Assembly (NCBI GenBank): GCA_963746275.1
Contig: CAVVAX010000011.1
Span: 104,661 to 168,660 of the forward strand
Direction of reading: 5' to 3'
Length of the DNA stretch: 64,000 nt
Source: JAEULH01 sp963746275
GTDB lineage: Bacteria > Pseudomonadota > Alphaproteobacteria > Rhodospirillales > Defluviicoccaceae
The position numbers and the translations under genes were made by a program. A model generated the notes under the pieces. That model did no database searches. It had not been told where the DNA came from and was given only the letters and a program-made list of their open reading frames with translations. Shown in pieces: positions 26,691 to 36,774 of the stretch (the stretch's first letter is position 1; every line of letters begins with the position of its first letter).

Positions 26691-28630
26691 TCACGCCTCG
26701 TCGGCGTAATTCTGCCCCAGATTTCCGCCCGGACAGGCCCAGATGCCGACCGGCCGCGTCCGGCCGCGAATCGGCTGTGGCGGCAGCTCGACGAAGCCGG
26801 CCAGCGCCTCGGAACCGCCGGCGGCGCGCGCGCAGTCGACCAGCGCGTCCGAGGCGATGATGACCACGCCGAGGGCGCGGGTCATGGCCTCGAGGCGGCT
26901 CGCGACGTTGACGGTATCGCCGCTGACCGTGAACTGGCGCTGGGCAGCGCCGCCGAGATCGCCGACGACGACCGGGCCGTAGTGCAGGCCGATGCTGACC
27001 GCGGGCGGCGGCCGGCCGGCCGCGGCGCGCTCCGCGGCCCAAGCCTGAACGTCCGCGGCGAGCTGGCGGGCGCAACGCAGCGCCTTCGCGGCGTCCTCGA
27101 GGGACGGGGAGGCGAGGCCGAAGGCGGCGGAGGCGCCGTCGCCGACGAACTTGTCGATGACGCCGCCATGCGCCGTCACCGCCGCCTCGATGCGGGCGTG
27201 GAAGGCGCGCAGCAGGGCAAGCTGCTCGGCCGGCGACAGATGCTCGCCGATGCGGGTGAAGCCGACCATGTCGACGAACATCACCGCCGCCTGCTGCACG
27301 GTGTCAGTTCCGTACGGTGTGTCGGCGCCGCCTAGGGCATCGGCGACCGCGGGGGGCACGTAGCGCGACAGGTTTGCCCGCCGGCGCTCTGTGTCCTTGA
27401 GCAGCCGCCCCTCGCGAACGAGCCGTATCGCGCTCACCAGCGCCAGGGTGAGGATGACAGCGAGCGTGGGAAAGACGCCGTTGAGCCAGATCCGTGCGTG
27501 GGCGAAGGCGGCGAAGGCGATCGCGCTCCAGCCTGCAAGCAAGGCGCCCGCTGTGGCGAGCGCCAGCATCGGCCGGCGCAGGCTTGCGGCGAGGCTGGCG
27601 ACGATGGCGCCGAGGATGATCGCGAGCAGGTCGAGGGCGAGCGCGTCCGGCCCGTGGACGAGCGAACGTCCGTGCAGAATGTTGTCGATGACGGTGGCGA
27701 AATGCTCGGGACCGGGGAGGGTGCGGCTGAACGGGGTAACGAAGTTGTCGCCGACGCCCGTCGCGGTGGCGCCGATCAGCACGATGCGCCCGGCCAGCGG
27801 CCTCGGCCGGCACCGCGCCGGCGAGCACGTCGGCCACCGACACGGTAGGGAAGGTGCCGCGTGGGCCGTAGTGGTTGACAGCAAGGCGCATGTCCTGGTC
27901 GACGGCGAGGCGGAGATCGCCGATCGCGATCTCCTCGCCCACCCGGACGGCGACCGCCTCGCGCTGAAGCCCGAGGAACAGCCGCACCGCCTCGATCGGG
28001 AGCGACGGATACAGGTCCTCGCCATAGACGATGGCCGTTCGGTCGAAGCGCAGGCTGCCGTCGGCGTTGAGGACGACCGACACGTGGCCGGCGGCCGCGG
28101 CGGCATCGCCGATCGCCGGCACCGGCGCGATCAGGCCGCTCGGCGCGAGCGTGCCGGTGAGCCGGGACTGGTCGGGGAGGCGATAGATGCGGTAGGCCGA
28201 CCTGGCCACGAACCCGGGCGGCGGCCCGCCCTGGGCCTCGGGCGAGAAGATGAAGGCGAACGGCACGACGGTCACGCCCGCCTCGCGCAGCGCCGCAGCC
28301 AAGTCGCGATCGCCGTCCGCTTGGCCGCGCTCGGGATCGGCAAAGAGGAGGTCGAAGGCGATCACCCGCGCCCCGCCGCGCGCCAGCACCCGCACGGCAT
28401 CGGCGAGGGCCGTTCGCGGAATGGGCCAGCGGCCGATCGCGGCAATCGTGCGATCGTCGACGACGACGAGCAGAACCTCGTTTCCCGGCGTCCGCTCGCC
28501 GCGCAGGCGGAAGCGCCAGTCGAGCGTCTGCCCGTCCAGCGCCGCGGCGGCCGGCGCCTCCCGCCAAGCCAGATACGCCAGCGACGACGAAGACGGCGAC
28601 GGCGAGGGCGACGAGCAGCGGGACCCGCAT
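26691..28630 (-). CDS. CHASE2-domain class III adenylate/guanylate cyclase (two frameshifts)
   Basis: About 645 residues after joining three frame segments (+1 near 28578 and near 27795). One N-terminal membrane segment, a periplasmic CHASE2 sensor (LDGQTLDWRFRLRG, GGARVIAFDLLFADPERG, GRIVLIGATATG), then about three membrane helices and a C-terminal class III cyclase: VMFVDMVGFTRIGE with a metal-binding Asp, DKFVGDGASAAFG with the second metal Asp, and VSGDTVNVASRLEAM. It makes a cyclic nucleotide in response to an extracytoplasmic signal. It follows the FecR-domain gene by 28 bp; such pairs are common, suggesting a joint envelope sensor. The window also holds two Crp/Fnr regulators, but no link is shown. 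Confidence 0.85.
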
Positions 28631-28658
28631 CGCGCCGCGGCCGGCCCCGCGGCCGGTT

Positions 28659-29303
28659 TCACTCGCCGGTCAGCCGCGTCCTGGCGACGAAGTCCTCGAC
28701 GCGCGCCTTCCCCCAGAGCTTGGGCGGCGTCGGCGCCGCGCCGCGCGGCACATCCGTGCCCATACCGGGAGTGAGCTCGACGATGGTGTTGGTTCCCAGC
28801 GCCTGCACGGCGACGACCCCGGCGGCGGCAAACACCGCCGATCCCGCGCCGGTGGCTTCCATCAGCCATTCGGTGGACCGCGCCGAGGCGACGGCGGCGC
28901 GCGAGGTGATGTCGAAGCTGCCGTCCGGTTCGGCGACGAGGGCCCGGACGATGCCCGAGAGCAGCGAAAGCACCGCGTTCAGGCGGCGGCCATCGCGGGC
29001 GACGGTGTAATCGGCGACGAACACCTCCGTGTCGCTGCCGATGGCGACGAGCGAGCGGTCAAGGAACTCGATCTTGACCCGGCCGTCGTGCCCAGAGACG
29101 ATCCGGTCGCGGCGCAGCACCTCCGCGCCCACTGCGAGCGGCGCCGTAGCGGCGGCATCCCGCACCACCCGGACATCACCCTGCTGCTGAACCACGCGGC
29201 CGACGGCCGGTTCGGCGGCCCGGGCAGGCAGGGGCCCCGCAAGCAGGAAGATCCCCAGCGCCAAGGCAACGCTCGCAAGCGCCGCCCGCAGACCGTCCCT
29301 CAT
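28659..29303 (-). CDS. FecR-domain periplasmic protein
   Basis: 214 residues with a cleavable signal peptide (LRAALASVALALGIFLLAG, cut near PARAAEP), then a FecR-like beta domain: VGRVVQQQGDVRVVRD, VLRRDRIVSGHDGRVKIEFLDRSLVAIGSDTEV and FDITSRAAVASARSTEW. It is exported and probably acts with the CHASE2 cyclase encoded just downstream. ATG 29303 is chosen over ATG 29309 because the SD (GGAGG) lies at better spacing. The M16 peptidase gene is about 110 bp upstream on the same strand. Confidence 0.85.
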   Translation of the reverse strand: MRDGLRAALASVALALGIFLLAGPLPARAAEPAVGRVVQQQGDVRVVRDAAATAPLAVGAEVLRRDRIVSGHDGRVKIEFLDRSLVAIGSDTEVFVADYTVARDGRRLNAVLSLLSGIVRALVAEPDGSFDITSRAAVASARSTEWLMEATGAGSAVFAAAGVVAVQALGTNTIVELTPGMGTDVPRGAAPTPPKLWGKARVEDFVARTRLTGE

Positions 29304-29416
29304 GACCATCGCCTCCCCGACACGCAGCTGGGCCCTCCCGAGCCGATCTGGTGAAGGCGATGCTAGTCGCGGCGACCGGCCGCCGCAATGGCGCCGAAGG
29401 GGAGCGCCAGCCCGTG

Positions 29417-30682
29417 CTAGCTCGGCCGGAGGCGCTCGACGATCCGGTCGTAGCTTTCGAGCTTGCCGATCGGGCCAAGGCCGGCGACCGTGGGCTTGGA
29501 CGCCACCACCCTGCGGGCGACGCGCTCCACCGCCTCGGCATCGACCGCCTCGATCTTTGCGACGGCCTCGGCGACTGGGATCGGCCGGCCGAAGACCATG
29601 AGCTGACGGGCGAGCTGCTCGCAGCGCGACGATGTGCTCTCCAGCGACATCAGCACGCTCGACTTGAGCTGCGCCCGGGCGCGGGCGATCTCGTCGTCGC
29701 CAACCCCTTTGGTCACCTTGACCAGCTCCTCGCAGACGAGGGGCACGAGCTCGCCCACCTCGTCTTCGCCGGTGCCGGCATAGATGCCGAAGACGCCAAT
29801 GTCCGAGTAGGAGGCCGGGAACGTGTAGATGCTGTAGACGAGGCCGCGCTTCTCGCGCACCTCCTGGAACAGCCTGGACGACATGCCGCCGCCGAGCAGG
29901 GTGGACAGCACGGACAGCGCGTAGAAGTCGGGATCGCGGTAGCCAACGCCGGCGAAGCCGAGAACGAAGTTGACCTGCTCGAGGTCGCGTTCATCGCGCC
30001 AGTCGCCGCCTTCGTAGCTCGCCTTCTTCCGCGGCTTACCGGCGCCGGCGGAGAGCCGCGCGAACGCCGCCTCGGCCAGCGCCACGACCTGATCGTGATC
30101 GACCCGGCCCGCCGCCGCCAGCACCATGCGCGGCGCGGCGTAGTGGTCCTCGCGGTAGCGCAGCATGACCTCGCGGGCCATGCCGCGGATCAGCCGCGGC
30201 GAACCCAGAACCGGCCGGCCCAGGGCCTGCGCCGGGAAGGCGGTCTCCTGGAAGCGGTCGAAGATCAGGTCGTCGGGCGTATCCAGCGACTGCATGATCT
30301 CCTGGAGCACGACCGAGCGCTCGCGCCCAAACTCAACCGCGTCGATCGCCGGCTGTTGGAGGATGTCGGCAATGATGTCGACGGCGAGCGGAACGTCGTC
30401 CTTCAGCACCTTGGCGAAGAACGCGGTGTATTCGCGCGAGGTGTGAGCGTTGATGTGCCCACCCACCGCTTCGATCTCCTCGGCGATGGCGCGGGCGTCG
30501 CGCCGGGCCGTGCCCTTGAACACCATGTGCTCGAGGAAATGGGAAATGCCGTTCATGCGCGCCGCTTCGAAGCGGCTTCCGGCCTCGACCCAGACGCCAA
30601 CTGAGGCCGTCTCCACGGTCTCGACCGGATCGGTCGCGACCCGGAGCCCGCTGGGCAAGGTGGTGACGCGGATGCCGTTCAC
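29417..30682 (-). CDS. M16-family zinc peptidase (processing-peptidase-like)
   Basis: 421 residues starting GTG 30682 (NGIRVTTLPSGLRVATD). The inverted zinc motif HFLEH is at about residue 48, with the third ligand Glu in the following helix; the C-terminal M16 domain (LSTLLGGGMSSRLFQEVREKRGL) is complete. Homologous to mitochondrial processing peptidase beta and bacterial PqqL/YmxG-type peptidases. In many alphaproteobacteria this gene directly follows thrC. Here the start overlaps the thrC stop by 4 bp (GTGA). As read, both genes lie in one continuous frame because of a +1 change near 30717. Confidence 0.92.
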   Translation of the reverse strand: MNGIRVTTLPSGLRVATDPVETVETASVGVWVEAGSRFEAARMNGISHFLEHMVFKGTARRDARAIAEEIEAVGGHINAHTSREYTAFFAKVLKDDVPLAVDIIADILQQPAIDAVEFGRERSVVLQEIMQSLDTPDDLIFDRFQETAFPAQALGRPVLGSPRLIRGMAREVMLRYREDHYAAPRMVLAAAGRVDHDQVVALAEAAFARLSAGAGKPRKKASYEGGDWRDERDLEQVNFVLGFAGVGYRDPDFYALSVLSTLLGGGMSSRLFQEVREKRGLVYSIYTFPASYSDIGVFGIYAGTGEDEVGELVPLVCEELVKVTKGVGDDEIARARAQLKSSVLMSLESTSSRCEQLARQLMVFGRPIPVAEAVAKIEAVDAEAVERVARRVVASKPTVAGLGPIGKLESYDRIVERLRPS

Positions 30683-32089
30683 GTCCGCGCCTCGTGCGCA
30701 TGGACCCGCTCGGCAGATGTGCGCCTCGATGGCGGCGAGGTCGGCCGGCAGCGTCACGCAGTGCTCCGGCTTGTTCATGAGCTCGGCCAGTCGCGGCGGC
30801 AGCGGCGGGCGGATCCCGGTCGCCGCCTCGACGGCATCGGGAAACTTGGCCGGATGCGCGGTGGCCACGGCGATCACCGGGATGCCGTCGTCGGTGCGGA
30901 TCGACCGCGCGGCAGCGACGCCGATGGCCGAATGCGGGTCGAGCAGCTCGCCCGTCTCGGCATGAACCGAGCGGATGGTCTCGGTGGTCGCCTCGTCATC
31001 GATGCGGAAGGCCGAGAACAAGCCTCTCGCCCGCTCCCAGTGCGCCGGGTCGATCTGGAACGCCCGCCGGGTCTTAAAGGTGTCCATCAGGCCGGCGACG
31101 GTCTTGCCGTCGCGCTCGTAGAGCTCGAAGAGCAGCCGCTCGAAATTGCTGGAGATCTGGATGTCCATGCTGGGGCTTAAGGTGGGGAACACCTCGCCCA
31201 TTTCCATCCGGCCGGTGGCGAAAAACCGGGTGAGGATGTCGTTGCGGTTGGAGCCGACGACGAGATGGGCGATGGGCGCGCCCAGGCAGCGGGCGGCGTA
31301 GGCAGCGAAGACGTTGCCGAAGTTGCCGGTCGGCACCGCGAACGCCACCGGCTGGCCGGGCCCACCGAGGGCGAGCGCGGCATACACGTAGTAGGTGATC
31401 TGCGCCAGGATCCGCGCCCAGTTGATGGAGTTGACCGCAGCCAGGTTCATCTCGTCGCGGAAGGCGGCGTCGTTGAACATCGCCTTCACCAGCTCCTGGC
31501 AGTCGTCGAAGGTCCCCTCGACGGCGATGTTGTGGACGTTCGCCGCGTCCACCGTCGTCATCTGCCGGCGCTGCACCTCCGAGACCCGGCCCTTGGGGTG
31601 GAGGATGAAGATGTCGATGGCGTCGCGGCCGCGGCAGGCCTCGATGGCGGCCGAGCCGGTGTCGCCCGAGGTTGCGCCGACAATGGTCACGCGCTGGCCG
31701 CGGCGCTTGAGGATCAGGTCGAACAGGTGCCCCAGGATCTGCAGGGCGAAGTCCTTGAACGCCAGCGTCGGCCCGTGGAACAGCTCCAGCAGCCACAGCC
31801 TGGGCGCCAGCCGCTTCAGCGGCGCTACCTGCGGATGGTCGAAGCCGGCGTAGGCGGCCACGGCGATTTCGCGCAGTTCGGTCTCCGGGATCGTCGGCGC
31901 CGCGAACGGCGCCATAATCCGGGCGGTCAGCGCGGGATAGTTGAGCTGGACCATGGCGCGGAGGTTCTCATCCGACAGCCTCGGCCAGAACTGTGGCACG
32001 TAGAGGCCGCCGTCGCGGGCGAGGCCGGCGAGGACGACGTCGTCGAAGCCGAGGATGGGCGCGGCGCCGCGGGTGCTGACGTACTTCAC
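30679..32089 (-). CDS. thrC: Threonine synthase
   Basis: About 469 residues. Converts O-phosphohomoserine to threonine with PLP. Motifs: GPTLAFKDFA with the PLP-Lys (about 112), VGATSGDTGSAAIE phosphate-binding region, VPTGNFGNVFAAY. The frame as written runs on into the M16 peptidase and would give an 890-residue fusion. Removing one base near 30717 restores a natural end (AERVHAHEART) with the stop overlapping the next start, so I annotate two genes. Complete N-terminus MKYVSTRG. No leader or attenuator was noticed upstream. Confidence 0.9.
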
Positions 32090-32257
32090 TCCCGTTCGCT
32101 CGTCTCATGGGTGATTGGGATGAGAGGCACTCTAATCCCGGCAGCGGCGCCGGAGCAAGGGAACCGGGCGGGGACGTCGGCACCGCGGGGGATAGAGCAA
32201 GGTGCAGCCGGGTTGAACCACAACCTGTAGGGCGCCATCGCGAGGGTCTTCTCCGCC

Positions 32258-32327
32258 CGTCATGGCCGTGCTTGTCACGGCCATCCAGACCCAAGGTGGA
32301 CCCCCGGAACAAGTTTGGGGGTGACGA
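32258..32327. repeat. Palindromic intergenic repeat, CGTCATGGCC...GGGTGACGA type
   Basis: Arms CGTCATGGCCGTGCTTGTCA and its inner inverse CACGGCCATCCAG, followed by TGGACCCCCGGAACAAGTTT and GGGGGTGACGA. This form is a dispersed repeat known from alphaproteobacterial intergenic DNA. It fills the middle of the 314-bp gap between thrC and the carboxypeptidase gene; nothing else is seen there. Confidence 0.65.
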
Positions 32328-32403
32328 ACGTGGGGTAGGGAGACGGCAAACCGGTTTGATGACCATCCTTGCGTCTGGTGCGTCAACCAACTCGCAAGTT
32401 GCT

Positions 32404-33921
32404 CTAAGCCAGATAGCGGCGGCGGAGGTGCGCCTCGAAGACGCCCGGGTCAAGCGGCCGGCCGGTGGCCTGGTGGAGGAGTTCGGCCGTGGAGAGGAGC
32501 GAGCCCTTGCCGTGGACGTTGCAGCGCAGCCAGGCGAGCAGGGCGGTGAAGTCGCCCTTGGCGATGCCGGGCTCGATTGCCGGATCGGCCGCGTCGGCGG
32601 CGGCGAAGAGCTGTGCCGCGGTCATGGCGCCCAGCGTGTAGGTCGGGAAGTAGCCCCAGGCGCCGTCGTACCAGTGGATGTCCTGCAGGCAGCCCCGCCG
32701 GTCGTCGGGCGGCACGAGCCCGAGCAGCCTCTCGTGGCCCTCGTTCCAGGCGCCCGGTAGGTCGGCCACCGTCAGATCGCCCGCAATCATCGCCCGCTCC
32801 AGCCGGTAGCGGAGGATGACGTGGGCGGGGTAGGTGACTTCGTCGGCATCGACGCGGATGAAGCCGGGCTCGACCCGGGTGTAGAGCCGATAGAGGTTGT
32901 CCGCCTCCCACGCCGGACCTGTGCCTTCGAACGCCGCGCGCAGCAGCGGCGCGACGAAGTCCAGGAACGGCCGCGACCGGCAGACCTGCATCTCGACCAG
33001 CAGCGACTGGCTCTCGTGCAGCGACATGCCGCGGGCCTGGCCCACCGGCTGGCGGCGCCAGCGCTCGGGCAGGCCGCGCTCGTAGAGCGCATGGCCGGTC
33101 TCGTGGAGCACGCCCATGAGCGCCGAGGTGAAGTCGGCCTCGTCGTAGCGGGTGGTGATGCGGACGTCGTCCGGGGTGCCGCCGCAGAAGGGATGCAGGC
33201 TGACGTCGAGCCGGCCGTGGTCGAAGTCGAAGCCGAGCCGCTCCATCAACCTCACGCCGAGCGCCCGCTGGCGGTCGATGGGGAAGGGGCCCGCGGGCAC
33301 GATCACCGGCGGCTGGCGGCGCTGGTGCTCCAGCACCTCGGCAAGGAAGCCGGGAAGGAAGGCCTCCAGGTCGGCGAACACCCGGTCGATCTCCTCCGCG
33401 CGGCCGTCCGGCTCGTACTCGTCGAGCAGCGCGTCGTAGGGGGAGAGGCTCAGCGCCTCGGCCTTCGCCGCCGCCGTCTCGCGCACCAGCGCCAGCACGG
33501 CCTCGAGCTTGCCGGCAACGGCGGCGAAGTCGCTGTCGGCGCGGGCGTCGCGCCAAGCCGCCTCGCAAGCCGAGATTGCCCGTGACAGCGCCTCCACCTG
33601 AGCTTCGCTCAGCGCCGTCGCGTGCCGCCACAGCCGCCGCATCTCGCGCAGGTTGGCCTGCCGCCAGAGGCCGTCGTCGTCGGCTTCGAGGGCCTCGCTG
33701 TCCGCCTGAGCGAGCAGATCGCCGACCTCGGGCGCGGTGAGCAGGCCATGGCGAAGGGCGCGGAGCACGGCGAGCTGGTCGCTGCGCGACGCGGCGCCGC
33801 CCTTCGGCATCATCGTCGCCAGGTCCCAGTGCAGCATGCCCTCGGCCTCGGCCAGGGCGTTGATCCGGGCGAAGCGCGCCTCCAGGCGGGCGTAGGCGGA
33901 GCCGGCGTCGATGCTGGTCAT
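32404..33921 (-). CDS. Carboxypeptidase Taq, peptidase family M32
   Basis: 505 residues, full family length. Zinc motif HETGH near residue 272, with the third ligand Glu in the following MSLHESQSL segment; EPGFIRVDADEVTYPAHV is the family's conserved substrate-binding stretch. It removes C-terminal residues from peptides in the cytoplasm. It starts 10 bp downstream of the ctaB stop on the same strand, so it is probably the last gene of that operon, though functionally unrelated to oxidase assembly. Confidence 0.93.
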   Translation of the reverse strand: MTSIDAGSAYARLEARFARINALAEAEGMLHWDLATMMPKGGAASRSDQLAVLRALRHGLLTAPEVGDLLAQADSEALEADDDGLWRQANLREMRRLWRHATALSEAQVEALSRAISACEAAWRDARADSDFAAVAGKLEAVLALVRETAAAKAEALSLSPYDALLDEYEPDGRAEEIDRVFADLEAFLPGFLAEVLEHQRRQPPVIVPAGPFPIDRQRALGVRLMERLGFDFDHGRLDVSLHPFCGGTPDDVRITTRYDEADFTSALMGVLHETGHALYERGLPERWRRQPVGQARGMSLHESQSLLVEMQVCRSRPFLDFVAPLLRAAFEGTGPAWEADNLYRLYTRVEPGFIRVDADEVTYPAHVILRYRLERAMIAGDLTVADLPGAWNEGHERLLGLVPPDDRRGCLQDIHWYDGAWGYFPTYTLGAMTAAQLFAAADAADPAIEPGIAKGDFTALLAWLRCNVHGKGSLLSTAELLHQATGRPLDPGVFEAHLRRRYLA

Positions 33922-33931
33922 GGGCGAGGCG

Positions 33932-34870
33932 TCAGATGACGCCCATCAGCGCCCGGTCGGCGAGCAGGGCGACGAAGATCAGGAACAGATAGAGGATCGT
34001 GAAGAAGAACATCGCCCGCTCGGCTTGCGGCGTCTCCCCGCGCCAGACGCGGATGACGTGACGGAACAGGCCGACGCCGAGGGCTGCGGCGGCGATGGCA
34101 TAGGGGATGCCAGACAACCCGATCGCATAGGGCAGCAGCGTGGTCGGCACGAGAACGCAGCTATAGGCGAGGATGTGCCGGCGCGTCGACGCCTCGCCGG
34201 CGACGACGGGGAGCATCGGCACGCCGGCGCGGTCGTAGTCGCTCTTGCGAAAGAGAGCCAGCGCCCACGAGTGCGGCGGGGTCCAGAGGAAGATGATGGC
34301 GAACAGCACCACCGCGCCGAGCCCGATCTCGCCGGACGAGGCGGCCCAGCCGATCATCGGCGGGAAGGCGCCGGCGGCGCCGCCGATGACGATGTTCTGC
34401 GGCGTCCGCCGCTTCAGCCACATGGTGTAGATCAGCACGTAGTAGACGATGGTGAGCGCCAAGAGGCCCGCGGCCATGGCGTTGACGAATGCAGCCATGA
34501 CCGCGACCGCCGCCGCCGAAAGAACGAGCCCGAAGGCCAGCGCCTCGACCGGTTGCAGCCGCCCGGCGGGCAGCGGCCGGTTCATGGTCCTGGCCATCAC
34601 CCGGTCGATGTCGCGGTCGTACCACATGTTGATGGCGCCGGCGGCGCCTGCCCCGATGGCGATGCACAGGACGGCGGTGACGGCGACGAACGGCGAAGGT
34701 TCGCCGGGAGCGAGGATCAGGCCCACCATCGCGGTGAAGACCACCAGCGACATGACCCGCGGCTTGAGCAGCAGCGCGTAGTCGCGAAGCCGGAACCGGG
34801 GCTCGGCGCGCTCGGCCGCGGCCGGTGCCGAAAGTGCTGCGCCCCCCGCATGGGCCTGTGCTTCGGGCAC
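33932..34870 (-). CDS. ctaB: Protoheme IX farnesyltransferase
   Basis: 312 residues. Makes haem O from haem B for the aa3 oxidase, in the inner membrane. The UbiA-type motif NMWYDRDIDRVMARTMNRPL holds the Asp-rich prenyl-diphosphate site; a second site is KSDYDRAGVPMLPVV. About nine membrane helices. GTG 34870 is chosen because it has a good SD (AGGAGAG) and the usual N-terminal length before LLLKPRVMSL. It lies between an oxidase-like membrane protein and the carboxypeptidase gene, divergent from coxB. Confidence 0.93.
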   Translation of the reverse strand: MPEAQAHAGGAALSAPAAAERAEPRFRLRDYALLLKPRVMSLVVFTAMVGLILAPGEPSPFVAVTAVLCIAIGAGAAGAINMWYDRDIDRVMARTMNRPLPAGRLQPVEALAFGLVLSAAAVAVMAAFVNAMAAGLLALTIVYYVLIYTMWLKRRTPQNIVIGGAAGAFPPMIGWAASSGEIGLGAVVLFAIIFLWTPPHSWALALFRKSDYDRAGVPMLPVVAGEASTRRHILAYSCVLVPTTLLPYAIGLSGIPYAIAAAALGVGLFRHVIRVWRGETPQAERAMFFFTILYLFLIFVALLADRALMGVI

Positions 34871-34893
34871 GTGCTCTCTCCTACCTCGGGCGG

Positions 34894-36331
34894 CTACCGC
34901 CAGAACCGTGTCTCGACCGGCGCCGGTTCGCCCGTTCCGGGTCTTATCAGCGCCCTCGCGACCAGCCAAACGAAAAGGATGCCGCCGACGATGGCGATCA
35001 GCCCGCCGATCCCGTTCATCCCCATGCCGATCCTGGCCGCCATCACCTCCAGCCCCTGCGCCTCGCCCGCGACCTTGCGTGGGGCGCCGTGGCCGCCGGC
35101 GAGGAACAGGCCGATGCAGGCGGCGAGCTGCCCCCAGGCGAAGAGGTGAAGCTGGATCCGCATGGCCCGCTCGCCGCGGCTGGGCCCGGCCGAGCGCGGG
35201 CAGGATGAGGGCGTAGAACAGCCCCATGAAGGCGAGCGTCACCGAGGCGATGACGCCGTGGTAGTGCGCGGGCGTCCGGGTGTCGGCGCCGTCGACGAAC
35301 AGGCCGAAGGCGCCGCCTATGGCGAACAGGACGAAGGAGAGGGCGAGGCAGGCCATTTCCGGCCGGCGCCAGGGCCAAGGCCGCGGCAGCCGCAGCGACG
35401 AGGCGGCGCCGCGACGATGAGCGCCGCCGGGCCCAGGCCGTACTGCAGCGCGGTGAAGGCGCGGGTCTGTTCGGCGGAGAAGGGCGCGAACAGCAGATAG
35501 AAGAGCGGTGCGGCCACGGCGAGGAGGAGGAGGACGCCGGTCGCGGCGAGGAAGGCCGAGCGGGGAACCAGCGGTTCGCCGGCGACCCGGGCGCCGAGCC
35601 AGGCCCAGGCGACGATCAGGAGCAGCGTGTTCAGGATCTGCAGCACGTGCCCGCCGCCCCAGAAGAGCTGCTCGTTGAAGGCGAAGGTCGCGGCTTCGTG
35701 GCGTTGCAGCGCCCAGGCGGCGGCGAAGCAGACGAGCGACAGGCCGTAGATCACCGCGGCGACGGCAATGGCGAACGGGAACGGCTCTGCCAGCGCGCGG
35801 CGGCCGGTTCGGGCTGCTTCGGCAAACAGACCCACCGCCGGCTGCGCCACGGCCACGGCCAGCAGGACGAGGCCGGCGTAGTACAACGGGTCGATGATCG
35901 CCGGGATGTAGTTGTTGAGCGTCGCCTCGCCGCGGTCCAGCAGCGCCGGCACGAACAGCAGCGGCATGGCCAGGCGTCGCCGCGGCCACCGCGGCCACCG
36001 AGCCGCCTTCGGCGCTCCCGTGGCCGGTAAGCGTCCGCCGGGCAAGCGCGGCGAGCACGGCGAAGACGGCCAGGAACCAGACGACGAACGAAAAGACGAC
36101 GTGGATCACCAGCCCCTTGTGGAAGAAGCCGACCGGCCAGGCGATCACGCGTTCGGCGCCGGGGATGCGGGAGAACGCCAGCAGGAAGGCGAAGGCGCCG
36201 GCAATGGCCAAGGCGCCGATGCCGAGGCCGGCCCAGCCGAGGACGGCGCGCCCGGCGAGCGGCGCCGAAGCCGCCATGGCCGGCGGCAGCGGCCGCCCGG
36301 GAGCGAGGGGCGCCGCGTCACCCGCCGGCAT
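34894..36331 (-). CDS. Heme-copper-oxidase subunit I-like membrane protein (three frame changes)
   Basis: About 478 residues reconstructed with frame changes near 35970 (+1), 35420 (-1) and 35175 (+1). Roughly 12 membrane helices. Several segments parallel heme-copper oxidase/NorB helices: KGLVIHVVFSFVVWFL (helix II-like His), FNEQLFWGGGHVLQILN (helix VI-like His) and HYHGVIASVTLAFMGLFYAL (helix X-like His pair). The adjacent His-His of helix VII is not found, so a complete binuclear site is doubtful. The end is VARALIRPGTGEPAPVETRFWR. It overlaps the DUF420 gene by 14 bp and precedes ctaB, so it is probably an oxidase assembly or accessory protein, or an alternative haem protein. Confidence 0.65.
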
Positions 36332-36764
36332 TGGCGGCGCCGTAGGGGAACAGGTGCACGGCCATGACGTAGACGACGACGCCGGAGACGGCGACGTACA
36401 TCCACAAGGGCCAGGTCCAGCGGGCGATGCGGCGGTGGTGGTCGAAGCGGCCGGCCAGCGCCCGCACCACGGTGATCGGCACCATGACGGTGATGACCAC
36501 GGCGACGATGACGTGGACGATGAGGATGGTGAAGTAGACCGGCCGGATCCAGCCCTCGCCACCGAACCGGGCGAGGCCGGAGTTGAAGTGGTAGATCAGG
36601 TAGGTCACCAGGAACGCCGCCGAGACGGCGATGGCGGCCAGCATGCAGGCCTTGTGCTTCTGCCTCTGGCCGCTGCGGATGAAGTAGTAGCCGGCGCTCA
36701 GGAACACGATGGTGATGGCGTTCAGCGCGGCGTTGACATGCGGCAGGTCGGCGATGGCGATCAT
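36318..36764 (-). CDS. DUF420 membrane protein (YozB/CtaM-like)
   Basis: 148 residues with four membrane helices and conserved His residues on their edges (LPHVNAALN, YLIYHFNSG, VIVAVVITVMVP, RFDHHRRIARWTWPLW). DUF420 proteins are found beside aa3-type oxidases, and the CtaM member is needed for oxidase maturation in Gram-positives; a similar job is inferred here. It starts 10 bp after the small membrane-protein gene and its end overlaps the oxidase-like gene, so all three are one operon. Confidence 0.85.
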   Translation of the reverse strand: MIAIADLPHVNAALNAITIVFLSAGYYFIRSGQRQKHKACMLAAIAVSAAFLVTYLIYHFNSGLARFGGEGWIRPVYFTILIVHVIVAVVITVMVPITVVRALAGRFDHHRRIARWTWPLWMYVAVSGVVVYVMAVHLFPYGAANAGG

Positions 36765-36774
36765 GGCCGGCGCC

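Noticed and set aside
29417..32089. Threonine synthase fused to a peptidase as a novel bifunctional protein
   Set aside because: A single inserted base near 30717 explains it, in line with about 30 other +1 shifts, and the corrected junction is a normal GTGA overlap.
157..32133. Shared 16-mer GGATGAGAGGCACTCT at 157-172 and 32118-32133
   Set aside because: One such match is about what chance gives in 64 kb, and the flanks differ. Not enough to call an attachment site or repeat.
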